Source: JBGRQA01 sp041725895
GTDB taxonomy: Bacteria; Bacteroidota; Bacteroidia; Bacteroidales; Marinifilaceae
Direction: 5' to 3'
NCBI GenBank assembly: GCA_041725895.1
Contig: JBGRQA010000007.1
Span: 1 to 64,000 of the forward strand
Length of the DNA stretch: 64,000 nucleotides
How positions within the stretch are numbered: the first letter of the stretch is position 1; the number at the start of each line of letters is the position of its first letter. This document shows positions 45,351-52,746 of this stretch, piece by piece. Below the pieces are notes generated by a model that did not search any database, had not been told where the DNA came from, and was given only the letters and a program-made list of their open reading frames with translations. A program made the translations under genes and the position numbers.

Positions 45351-47267
45351 ATGAAAAAACACATCTCACTTCTTTGCCTTTTGGTATGCTTCTGCTGGAG
45401 CCATCTTCAGGCAAAAAAAAATGAACCGGTCTACCCTGTCTCCTCGATCAAGGAACAAATGAAGAAGAATGCAAATTCAGTGGTTCGATTCGACCAATGC
45501 ATTTTTTCAATAGAGTCGATAAAGCGAGCAACATTAAAAAATCACAAAATCATAACCATCCTGAATAAAAAAGGAGATCATGCTGCAATCTTCACTACCT
45601 TCTATGATAAATTGATGCCATTGCTCTCCCTAAAAATTAAAATCTACAACGCCAATGGAAAATTGATTAAAAAGGTTAAAAATTCAGAAATCCGAGATTT
45701 CAGTGCAGCTTCCTACGGCACTCTTTTTAGCGATAATCGTGTAAAACTCTACGAACCTCAACAGAAGGATTATCCTTATACAATTGAGTTCGAATATGAA
45801 ACCCAGTTTAATGGGTTGCTTAATTTTCCAGGATGGACGCCCGTGGATCGATACAAACAAGCCATAGAACATTCTGAACTCATCGTAAAGATACCATTGT
45901 CACAAGAACTTCGTTACAAGAACTACAACTTCTCCGGAGATTTCTCCTTTACTGAAAACGAAAAGGAAAAAAATTTCCAATGGCTTGTTACCGATTTTTT
46001 AGCCCTAAAAGCAGAACCCCTGTCTCCCCATTTCCAGGAACTCGCTCCCAAAGTTTTGCTGGGGCCTACTGATTTTGAGATGGAAGATTACTCTGGCAAC
46101 CAGGACAGCTGGAAAGGCTTTGGACAATGGATCGCTACTCTAAATAAAGGGAGATGTGAATTGCCACAAGAAACCCTTAGTAAAATAAAAGAACTCACTG
46201 CCGATTGCGAAAGCACTTTTGAAAAGATTAAAGTTCTCTACGAATTCATGCAATCAAAAACCCGATACGTAAGTATCCAACTGGGAATTGGAAGCTGGCA
46301 GCCCTTCAAAGCCTCAACAGTAGATGAATTTGGCTACGGAGATTGCAAGGCCCTGTCCAACTACATGAAATCTCTTCTAAATGCAGCTGACATCCCTTCT
46401 CAATATACCCTTGTACGTGCCGGAAGTAGCGCCATCGCATTGGACACCTCCTTTGTGCACAACGGATTCAACCATGCAATTCTAATGGTGCCTTTGCCCA
46501 AAGATACCGTTTGGTTGGAGTGCACCTCCCAACATCAACCCTGTGGCTTTCTCGGAAGTTTTACACAGAATCGAAATGTCCTGGTAATTTCCGAAAATGG
46601 AGGCAATATTGTACACACCCCTGTCTACAACGAACATTTTAACATTCAAAATAGAAAGGCAGAGGTTGCAATTGATGAATCAGGAAATGCTGAAGTAAAA
46701 GTTTCAACCCATTATAAAGGTCTACAGTATGAAAATCTAAACCCAATTTATAACAAGGGGCTTGAAGATCAAAAGAAACATCTTTACAGAGAGATAAAGC
46801 TTTCCGATTTCACAATTGAGGAATTGTTAATCAATCAAAATAAAAAACGTATCCCGGAGTCAGAACTGCAAATGAGAATGAGCGTTAAGGCTTACGCATC
46901 CCAAACCGGGGACAGAATGTTTCTTCCCCTAAATTTGATGAACCAAAGTACGTATATTCCCAAGAAAGTAAAGGAACGAAATCAAAAAGTTGTAATAGAT
47001 TATCCCTATTGCGACCATGATACAATCCACATTACCCTCCCCAATAATTTCCAGGTGGAAAGTCTACCCAAACCGACAACAATTGCTAGTGAATTTGGTA
47101 CTTATTCCACTCAAATTGACATCAAAGATGATGAATTAACCTTTATTCGGAGTATCGAAATTCACAAAGGATTATATCCCCCTGAACGCTACGAAGAAGT
47201 TAGAAAATTCTATAAAAGCATTGCTAAAGCCGATCGGACGAAATTGGTTCTTAAGAAGAAATCCTAA
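45351..47267 (+). CDS. DUF3857 / transglutaminase-like secreted protein
   Basis: The 638-aa protein has a signal peptide (MKKHISLLCLLVCFCWSHLQA). The DUF3857 part occupies about residues 40-240 (YTIEFEYETQFNGLLNFPGWTP in pieces). The transglutaminase-like domain at about 285-400 shows Cys in GYGDCKALS and His in NGFNHAILM; the third residue is in WLECTSQ. So both nucleophile and His are present here, unlike its neighbour. The C-terminal 200 residues are beta-rich. Related proteins occur in pairs in Bacteroidota genomes, and their substrate is not known. The gene ends with a very strong hairpin at 47289-47323. Confidence 0.87.
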   Translation: MKKHISLLCLLVCFCWSHLQAKKNEPVYPVSSIKEQMKKNANSVVRFDQCIFSIESIKRATLKNHKIITILNKKGDHAAIFTTFYDKLMPLLSLKIKIYNANGKLIKKVKNSEIRDFSAASYGTLFSDNRVKLYEPQQKDYPYTIEFEYETQFNGLLNFPGWTPVDRYKQAIEHSELIVKIPLSQELRYKNYNFSGDFSFTENEKEKNFQWLVTDFLALKAEPLSPHFQELAPKVLLGPTDFEMEDYSGNQDSWKGFGQWIATLNKGRCELPQETLSKIKELTADCESTFEKIKVLYEFMQSKTRYVSIQLGIGSWQPFKASTVDEFGYGDCKALSNYMKSLLNAADIPSQYTLVRAGSSAIALDTSFVHNGFNHAILMVPLPKDTVWLECTSQHQPCGFLGSFTQNRNVLVISENGGNIVHTPVYNEHFNIQNRKAEVAIDESGNAEVKVSTHYKGLQYENLNPIYNKGLEDQKKHLYREIKLSDFTIEELLINQNKKRIPESELQMRMSVKAYASQTGDRMFLPLNLMNQSTYIPKKVKERNQKVVIDYPYCDHDTIHITLPNNFQVESLPKPTTIASEFGTYSTQIDIKDDELTFIRSIEIHKGLYPPERYEEVRKFYKSIAKADRTKLVLKKKS

Positions 47268-47288
47268 TAAACTCATCCATTTAAACAG

Positions 47289-47323
47289 GCAAAAAAAAAT
47301 CTCCTAAGGAGATTTTTTTTTGC
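47289..47323. terminator. Strong bidirectional terminator
   Basis: A perfect 16-bp inverted repeat (GC, nine A, TCTCC / GGAGA, nine T, GC) with a TAA loop lies between the convergent DUF3857 gene and the hybrid kinase gene. The A and T runs give U tracts in both directions. Confidence 0.85.
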
Positions 47324-47435
47324 AAAGGGCTAAAGCCTACTATTTGCTTAAATATCTTTTTTTTGATCGGATGGAGTTCGCCTACTAAATCGATTCATTA
47401 CCCGTATGAGAAATAATTCTCATAACTCTATTCAG

Positions 47436-48605
47436 CTATTGCTTTGGTAAGAGAAAACTCACTTTCACACCTCCGTCATCCAGATTCTCCACATCGACCG
47501 ATGCATTGTGCAAATCCATAATCAACTTCACAACTACCAGCCCCGGACTGTAGCGCTTAAACCCTGACTGTCCGTTACTGCCCGATGGACTGAAGAAATG
47601 GAAAGAATAATTAACATCAGTAGTCGAAAATGCTGGTCCCTCATCTACGATCCAAACCCGCAATTTCCGTCCCAGTTCTTCCATTCCAATCCGGACATAA
47701 CTCCTGGCTGGTGCATATTCCAATGCATTCTCCAAAACTTTCTCAAGACTTAAACGAAGCAATTGCTCATCTCCCTTCACCTCCAACTGCTCGGGAATAC
47801 TAACACGCACCTGAATCTTTCGCTCTTCAGCTCTTTTGGTCAGATTCTCCACGGCTTGATCTACAAGATCCTGAACCGAATGATTCGACAGGTTCATTTG
47901 ATACCGATCGAACCGCAAAGCCGATAGCAGCAAGGCCATATCCGAAACGCCCACCAATTTCTCACAAGCCTCTTTTATGAAACGAATATACTTCAGATGG
48001 GTTTTGTTCTTTATGGAAAACTCCAGCATATCGGCAAAACCGACAATACCGGTAAGCGGTTCCCGTAGTTCCTCAGACATAAGGGAAAGAAAATCATTTT
48101 TCGCCTCCTCCAGCGAAGAAAGACGAATGTTGGCCTCTTCCAGACTCTTATTCATCTCCTCCAGTTCAAGTGTACGAGCGGCTACTTTTTCCTCCAACTG
48201 AAGATTCATAAATTTCAAGGATTCATTCTTCTGCTTGAGCTCAAGATGGGTTTTTACCCGGGCAACCAACTCCCGGGGATTAAAGGGCTTGGTAACATAG
48301 TCCTGTGCCCCAACTTCAAAGCCTTGTACAATGGAGTCCTTATCCACCTTTGCAGTAAGGAAAATAATAGGAATGTCCTTCGTTTTATCCTTCGATTTCA
48401 AGTACCTGCATACCTCGTATCCATCCATCTCTGGCATCATAATATCCAAAAGAATCAAATCGAAACTATTGGATATACACAGCATGATGGCATCCTTTCC
48501 ATTCAACGCACTGGTAATTTCATACTCTTCATTGCCAAGAATGGCATTCAACACCTTTATATTATCAGGGATATCGTCAACAATCAGAATGTGCTGTTTT
48601 CTCAT
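47436..48605 (-). CDS. Receiver-histidine kinase hybrid, catalytically degenerate
   Basis: The 389-aa protein has an N-terminal receiver (HILIVDDIPDNIKVLN, DLILLDIMMPEMDG, IIFLTAK, YVTKPFNPRELVARV) that is intact. A coiled coil follows at about 125-175 (LKFMNLQLEEKVAARTLELEEMNKSLEE in pieces). The dimerisation helix reads FLSLMSEELREPLTGIVGF: the His of the usual SHELRTPL is Glu (codon GAG, 48072-48074). In the ATPase domain the N box (LEKVLENALEYA) is present, but G1 is DEGPAFS instead of DxGxGF and G2 is YSPGLVVVK instead of GxGLGLxxVK. It therefore looks like a pseudokinase that may bind partners through its phosphorylatable receiver. It is a close relative of the next gene, which has the complete catalytic set. 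Confidence 0.9.
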   Translation of the reverse strand: MRKQHILIVDDIPDNIKVLNAILGNEEYEITSALNGKDAIMLCISNSFDLILLDIMMPEMDGYEVCRYLKSKDKTKDIPIIFLTAKVDKDSIVQGFEVGAQDYVTKPFNPRELVARVKTHLELKQKNESLKFMNLQLEEKVAARTLELEEMNKSLEEANIRLSSLEEAKNDFLSLMSEELREPLTGIVGFADMLEFSIKNKTHLKYIRFIKEACEKLVGVSDMALLLSALRFDRYQMNLSNHSVQDLVDQAVENLTKRAEERKIQVRVSIPEQLEVKGDEQLLRLSLEKVLENALEYAPARSYVRIGMEELGRKLRVWIVDEGPAFSTTDVNYSFHFFSPSGSNGQSGFKRYSPGLVVVKLIMDLHNASVDVENLDDGGVKVSFLLPKQ

Positions 48606-48789
48606 GAGCTAAATAATTTTCTTCCTCAAAAATTATATCATTTTTTTAATTATCCTAATAAAAAGCATACAAAAACGTCAGATTATCTAAAAAAAACAAC
48701 CATTCGTATAAAATATTGAAATGTTCAACCCTATTTTCATCCACATTTCCATAACAATTTTATGATTTAAGGATTCCAGGGATTCACTG

Positions 48790-49947
48790 TCACATATCCG
48801 AAGGAAAAGAAATTTCAACAATTCCTCCTCCAATAGGATGATTCTCCAGCTTTACTTTGGCTCCATGTATATCCATAATCAATTTTACGGTTGACAACCC
48901 TAAACCATAGCCCTGATGATGCTTCATCACGTCGTCACACGAAAATGTTTCATATTCTGTTTCCAATATCTTTTGCGAAAACCCCTTCCCATTATCCCGA
49001 AGACCTAATTTCACCTTTTCATCCTCCCTACCCACATAGAACCAAATACACCCATTGGAACCAGGACAATATTTTATGGCATTCTCCAGAATACAGTTAC
49101 AGGCAATTTGCAACAATTCCTCATCTCCCCATACCGAAATATTATTCGATTCTACCCAATTTTGAATTCGAATCCCTTGCTCCCGGATTTCATCGGCATA
49201 TTGATTCAGAGAATTTAACAGCAGAGGTTTGATTTTTACACGAGTCGGTTTCAAAACAAAATCTTCCATCTGTAAACAAGTAAACAAGGTAGCAGTTTCT
49301 GTAAAATGCATCAAACGTTTGGAGGAATCCTTGAGGTATTTCAAATACTCCTGTTGTTCCTTATTCAAATTGGTATTGTACAACATTTCCACAAAACCAA
49401 CTACACCGGTGAGCGGTGTACGCAATTCATGGCTGATCAAAGAGAGGAAATCACTTTTTGATTTTTCCAGACGTGAAAGCCTTTTATGAGCTTTCCTCAA
49501 TTCCCGCTGCCCCTCTTCCACTTTCTCCACCAGATTACGATTCTGTTCGCTCAACAACTCACATTCCTTTTTAAGATTCAGATGAGTCCGAATCCTTGCC
49601 AGCCAATCTCCGGAGTTTAAAGGTTTGGTTATATAGTCATCCCCTTCGGTCTTTTTCCCCCGGTTAATATCCTCCTGAGTAATTGGAGCCATCATAAAAA
49701 CAACCGGTAAACTCCGATGCTCTCTTTGATTCCGAAGCTCCCTACAAATTTCATTACCGTCCAATCCAGGCAACATTGCATCAAGCAGAATCAGATCGAA
49801 ATCACTATTCTTCACCAAACGAAGGGCCTCTTCCCCACTTGTGGCAAAGGAGGTACCAAAACCTTCCTCGCTCAACAAACTCTCCAAAACCTGGATATTC
49901 TCGGGAATATCATCAACAATTAAAACCTGATCGGTATGCTTTTCCAT
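48790..49947 (-). CDS. Receiver-histidine kinase hybrid, catalytically complete
   Basis: The 385-aa protein has the same layout as its neighbour: receiver at about 1-125 (VLIVDDIPENIQVLES, DLILLDAMLPGLDG, DYITKPLNS), a coiled coil (QNRNLVEKVEEGQRELRKAH), the phosphoacceptor helix (FLSLISHELRTPLTGVVGF), and an ATPase with N box (NCILENAIKYC), G1 (DNGKGFS) and G2 (GYGLGLSTVKLIMD). No membrane segment or signal peptide is present, so it is a cytoplasmic kinase whose input is probably the receiver. It lies upstream of the degenerate paralogue (184-bp gap), with the same orientation. The pair probably arose by duplication and may work together. Confidence 0.92.
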   Translation of the reverse strand: MEKHTDQVLIVDDIPENIQVLESLLSEEGFGTSFATSGEEALRLVKNSDFDLILLDAMLPGLDGNEICRELRNQREHRSLPVVFMMAPITQEDINRGKKTEGDDYITKPLNSGDWLARIRTHLNLKKECELLSEQNRNLVEKVEEGQRELRKAHKRLSRLEKSKSDFLSLISHELRTPLTGVVGFVEMLYNTNLNKEQQEYLKYLKDSSKRLMHFTETATLFTCLQMEDFVLKPTRVKIKPLLLNSLNQYADEIREQGIRIQNWVESNNISVWGDEELLQIACNCILENAIKYCPGSNGCIWFYVGREDEKVKLGLRDNGKGFSQKILETEYETFSCDDVMKHHQGYGLGLSTVKLIMDIHGAKVKLENHPIGGGIVEISFPSDM

Positions 49948-50479
49948 CGTACAAGATTTTCAACTTATAGTAAATAGAATAAGAGCGATTCAGAAAATCC
50001 TAAAATCCTGCATTTAAGTGGTTAATTAAAGTTATTAAGAAAAAACATAAGATCCCACAAATTTTTCATCTGTTTAAATTTATTTTCGTTGATCACTGGG
50101 AACTCACCTATACGATACATGCAATAGCAATCGTAGCTCCTGTTTTGCAAATATTTATCATGGCTCATTTCATTACAATTGGAAATTATTAATATCACTT
50201 CGATTTTGAATCACATAAATCCCGTCCGCTACCAAACAATCTCATGCACAGCAAAAACCGGAAAAACAAATCCTTTTGCATCCATTCTCAATCTACAACC
50301 TCTTCCGAACAATTGACAAAAGAGGGAAAACTTCAAACAAACGTTTCCGGTTTTTACACAAACGAATTTTTCTTGCAATTTGACACATTTGACAGGCCCA
50401 AAGGTTTCTTTTTTGATAGAAATCCCTTACTTTTGATTTGGGAACAACATAATTACAATTACTACTACAATTACTGTTT
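49948..50479. other. Non-coding gap before the repeat-rich interval
   Basis: No convincing gene, RNA or terminator is visible. An open frame at 50244-50609 has no protein-like character and is a shadow of the 49-aa ORF downstream. The direct repeat ATTACAATTACT/CTACAATTACT precedes that ORF. Confidence 0.4.
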
Positions 50480-50629
50480 ATGGAACTTGAGACAATGCCA
50501 CAAGAAATTGTGGCCGAAATCGAAAAGCGTCCCGAGGAGTGCGAACTCATCAAGCTGGCCGAACGCCTGCTCGACCGGGGCGACAAAGAAAACGCCGCCA
50601 AAGTATTAGATGTGGTGTTTGTAGGTTAA
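50480..50629 (+). CDS. Small acidic helical protein, unknown function
   Basis: This 49-codon ORF begins MELETMPQEIVAEIEKR, contains Pro-Glu-Glu-Cys-Glu-Leu, continues LIKLAERLLDRGDKENAAKV and ends LDVVFVG. It has a protein-like amphipathic pattern and codon use richer in G+C than its surroundings (GTGGCCGAAATC, CTGGCCGAACGC). A good hairpin terminator follows three bases after the stop codon, which supports a real transcript. I do not recognise a family. The two helices with a short acidic start look like a tetratricopeptide-like or DNA/RNA-partner fragment, but this is speculation. No Shine-Dalgarno site is visible. Confidence 0.6.
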   Translation: MELETMPQEIVAEIEKRPEECELIKLAERLLDRGDKENAAKVLDVVFVG

Positions 50630-50631
50630 TA

Positions 50632-50661
50632 AAAACCCGTCAGGTGGTGCTGGCGGGTTTT
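50632..50661 (+). terminator. Intrinsic terminator after the small ORF
   Basis: AAAACCCGTCAG (50632-50643) pairs with CTGGCGGGTTTT (50650-50661) over 12 positions with one wobble and a GTGGTG loop, followed by GTTTTT. Confidence 0.8.
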
Positions 50662-50674
50662 GTTTTTCAAAAAA

Positions 50675-50812
50675 TTAGAGTCCACAAATGACTCAAATAA
50701 ACACAAATAAAAAAGAAGTATCTTATTTTCCATCCACAAGATACTTCCCGCAAAAACTACTCCTCAATAGAATCAACTGAATTTGTGTTATCATTTGTGA
50801 CCATCTGTGAAT
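50675..50812. repeat. TTTGTG/CACAAA inverted repeat beside the GxxExxY gene
   Basis: The left arm (50681-50706, TCCACAAATGACTCAAAT...) is roughly the reverse complement of the right arm (50781-50812, ATTTGTGTTATCATTTGTGACCATCTGTGA, given in pieces). Similar arms recur at 51321-51350/51379-51406, 51551-51580/51609-51636, 51790-51818 and 51908-51938. This makes at least five copies of the TTTGTG arm in 1.2 kb. Confidence 0.7.
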
Positions 50813-50824
50813 CCCATTGGTGGA

Positions 50825-51214
50825 TCAAAGGATCACCCGCTTGTACTCCAGACTTGCACTCCCAAAATTCACCAACAGCCCCAATCGTTTACCCGATGCC
50901 ATCAGGTAATTCAATACCTGCGCCATATGTTCCGAACGTAAAACATCTAATGCCTTCAATTCCAAAATGACATCATCATAGCAAACGAAATCAGCCACAT
51001 ACTTTTTATTGAGTACCTTTCCCTTGTAATAAACATCGAGAACCGCTTCGCGGGTAAAAGGAATACCACTTGTATTCAATTCGATTTCTAAGGCTTCCTG
51101 ATACACCGCCTCCATAAATCCGGGGCCAAGAGCTCCATGTACCTCCATACAAGCGCCTATAATTCGATAACACTCCTCTTTAAATATAAAGTTGTTCATA
51201 TCAATATGTATCAA
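50825..51214 (-). CDS. GxxExxY (PDDEXK_3-type) protein
   Basis: The 129-aa protein contains the signature GPGFMEAVYQEAL, matching GxxExxY, near residue 30, preceded by CMEVHGALG. The following region has VADFVCYDDVILELKALDVL, resembling the D...ExK core of the PDDEXK nuclease superfamily to which these proteins are assigned. It ends YLMASGKRLGLLVNFG and SLEYKRVIL. The start may be Met 1 or Met 6. Members are common and often multicopy in Bacteroidota, with no proven function. It is flanked on its 3' side by TTTGTG/CACAAA repeats, and a relic of a second copy's 3' end lies at 51832-51870. Nuclease activity has not been shown for the family as far as I know. Confidence 0.88.
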   Translation of the reverse strand: MIHIDMNNFIFKEECYRIIGACMEVHGALGPGFMEAVYQEALEIELNTSGIPFTREAVLDVYYKGKVLNKKYVADFVCYDDVILELKALDVLRSEHMAQVLNYLMASGKRLGLLVNFGSASLEYKRVIL

Positions 51215-51322
51215 ACGAAAAAATCAATTTAAGGAATAAATTACGAAAATATTACCATAAATCAATTTGTAATAATTTGCGTTATATCCAATCCGGAAAC
51301 ATTAGTGTATCCATTGGTGCTA

Positions 51323-51789
51323 TTTGTGTTCTCATTTGTGCCTATCTGTGGCTTTAAGATTCCACAAAAAATTTAGTCCACAAATTCACTCAAATGAACA
51401 CAAATAAAAAGAAGCAAAAAACTGCTAGCTGCATCTATACGGATGAGATGCAGCGCTCTATTAGCTGCTAACTGATAGCTGTTGAGATCTGATGAAAACG
51501 GGTAAGCAATCCGCAAGAATACAGACAAAACTAATATTTTTATTTGGGACAATTTGTGTTCTCATTTGTGACTATCTGTGGCTTCAAGATTCCACAAAAA
51601 ATTTAGTCCACAAATTCACTCAAATGAACACAAATAAAAAAAAAAAAAAAGCAACAAACTGCTAGCTGCATCTATACGGATGAGATGCAGCGCTCTATTA
51701 GCTGCTAACTGATAACTGTTGAGATCTGACGAAAACGGGTAAGCAATCCGCAAGAATACAAACAAAACTAATATTTTTATTTGGGACAA
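51323..51789. repeat. Two-copy 230-bp tandem repeat with hairpins
   Basis: Two nearly identical units (about 51323-51552 and 51553-51789) follow each other directly. They differ at a few bases and by a poly-A expansion (about 15 A) in the second. Each unit contains a TTTGTG arm and a CACAAA arm that can pair, and a perfect inverted repeat GCTGCATCT/AGATGCAGC with a 9-nt loop (51428-51454 and 51665-51691). No ORF is present. Together with 51790-51986, which holds the GxxExxY relic, this accounts for the gene-free 861 bp. Confidence 0.85.
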
Positions 51790-51831
51790 TATGTGTTTAA
51801 TTTGAGACCATCTGTGAATCCCCTTTTTGAA

Positions 51832-51870
51832 TCAAAGGATAACCCGCTTATACTCCAACCTTACACTCCC
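51832..51870 (-). pseudogene. 3' relic of a second GxxExxY gene
   Basis: On the minus strand 51870-51832 read GSVRLEYKRVIL and a stop, almost the same as the end of the intact protein (GSASLEYKRVIL). The flanking 51790-51831 also match 50781-50824, including ACCATCTGTGAATCCC. Upstream of the relic the sequence turns into a T/A tract and nothing else of the gene remains. Confidence 0.75.
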
Positions 51871-51986
51871 TATTTTTTTTTAGGATTCTACACAAAACCA
51901 TTTGTGCAATTTGTGTTCTCTTTTGGGATTATTTGTGGATCAACAAAACTTTACTTTTAAACAAGCGTATACTATCTACATATCAA

Positions 51987-52045
51987 CTCCGTATTATCTC
52001 CGTATTAATACGGACTTAATACGGACTTAATACGGTGTTAATACG
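51987..52045. promoter_or_regulatory. Six 11-bp-phased TTAATACGG half-sites
   Basis: TTAATACGGAC or a close variant starts at 52005, 52016, 52027 and 52038, exactly 11 bp apart. Two inverted copies (CTCCGTATTA at 51987 and 51998) precede them, also 11 bp apart. The junction forms a 16-bp perfect palindrome, TCCGTATTAATACGGA (51999-52014). The array ends 30 bp before the DUF6266 gene. It looks like a multi-site operator or iteron array. Confidence 0.75.
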
Positions 52046-52064
52046 AAGCAAATTACAACAAAAA

Positions 52065-52070
52065 AGGAGG
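52065..52070 (+). promoter_or_regulatory. Consensus Shine-Dalgarno site of the DUF6266 gene
   Basis: AGGAGG lies 5 nt before the ATG at 52076. Almost all other genes of the window lack such a site, as is usual for Bacteroidota, so this start stands out and may reflect a foreign origin or unusual translation control. Confidence 0.75.
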
Positions 52071-52075
52071 ATAAT

Positions 52076-52717
52076 ATGGCCAAATTACCAGATTTACAGA
52101 TGAGGGGAACAGCAGGCGGAATGATACTATATGTTCGCAATGGCAAGCAATGCATGCGCTCGAAGCCAACCAAAGTGGCTAATCCCCGAACCCAAGCCCA
52201 GACCCAAAAAAGATCACAGTTTGGAGCCATCTCAAAATTTGCCTCCTCCGTACTGCGCAACCTGATCCACCCCTACTGGAACCCGGTGGCAAGGAAACAA
52301 AAGAGAACGGGCTACAACCTCTTTATCAACACCAATCTCCCGGCCTTTAGAGACGGATTAGTACACCCTAAAAAACTACTCCTATGCCCTGAAAATGGCT
52401 TGAAACAGGAAAACTTTAGGGTGACACTAGAAAACCATATACTGCAAATCCAATGGGAAAGCATTATTTATAGCAAAAAGGCATGTAGGGAGGATCAATT
52501 TTGCCTTCTACTTCTTTCCCCAAAAGGGACTCTAAGCCTGAAAGAAAACCTTGCCCTTCGCTCTGATCAACGAGCAGAACTGGAACTATCTACAACGACG
52601 AATCAAAGTGTATTTGCCTTTTGGAGAAGAGGGGACAGCTACTCGGAATCCGTTTGGTTATGGAGTAGCAAATTTTTAGTAAATTACACAAAAACAAAAC
52701 CCGTCAGTAAAAACTAA
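52076..52717 (+). CDS. DUF6266 family protein
   Basis: The 213-aa protein begins MAKLPDLQMRGTAGGMILYVRNGKQCMRSKPTKVANPRT in pieces that match the start of DUF6266 proteins (a Gly-rich opening, then RxxPTxVxNPRTxAQxxxR). The middle has FASSVLRNLIHPYWNPVA. The second half is a beta-rich domain. Members are small, often multicopy in Bacteroidota, and have no known role. It has a consensus ribosome site, six phased half-sites upstream and no partner gene. Its stop codon lies within the terminator of the convergent polysaccharide operon. The surrounding repeats suggest a recently acquired or mobile segment. Confidence 0.8.
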   Translation: MAKLPDLQMRGTAGGMILYVRNGKQCMRSKPTKVANPRTQAQTQKRSQFGAISKFASSVLRNLIHPYWNPVARKQKRTGYNLFINTNLPAFRDGLVHPKKLLLCPENGLKQENFRVTLENHILQIQWESIIYSKKACREDQFCLLLLSPKGTLSLKENLALRSDQRAELELSTTTNQSVFAFWRRGDSYSESVWLWSSKFLVNYTKTKPVSKN

Positions 52718-52722
52718 CGGGT
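52699..52722 (-). terminator. Terminator of the polysaccharide operon
   Basis: ACCCGT (52699-52704) and ACGGGT (52717-52722) pair, extending inward through AGT/ACT after one mismatch. On the minus strand the stem is followed by GTTTTGTTTTTG. The hairpin also covers the last codons and stop of the DUF6266 gene. Confidence 0.65.
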
Positions 52723-52746
52723 CAATATCTCTTTTAATAAATTAAT

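Noticed and set aside
50244..50609. A 121-aa plus-strand frame
   Set aside because: Its sequence is low-complexity with Asn/Tyr runs, and its 3' part overlaps the more protein-like 49-aa ORF in another frame.
51987..52045. Possible small CRISPR array or plasmid iterons
   Set aside because: Repeats are only 11 bp and directly abutting, without spacers, and there are no cas or rep genes; an operator-like role is more likely.
52027..52260. A 77-aa minus-strand frame opposite the start of the DUF6266 gene
   Set aside because: It is antisense to a family-supported gene with a consensus ribosome site and shows no domain.
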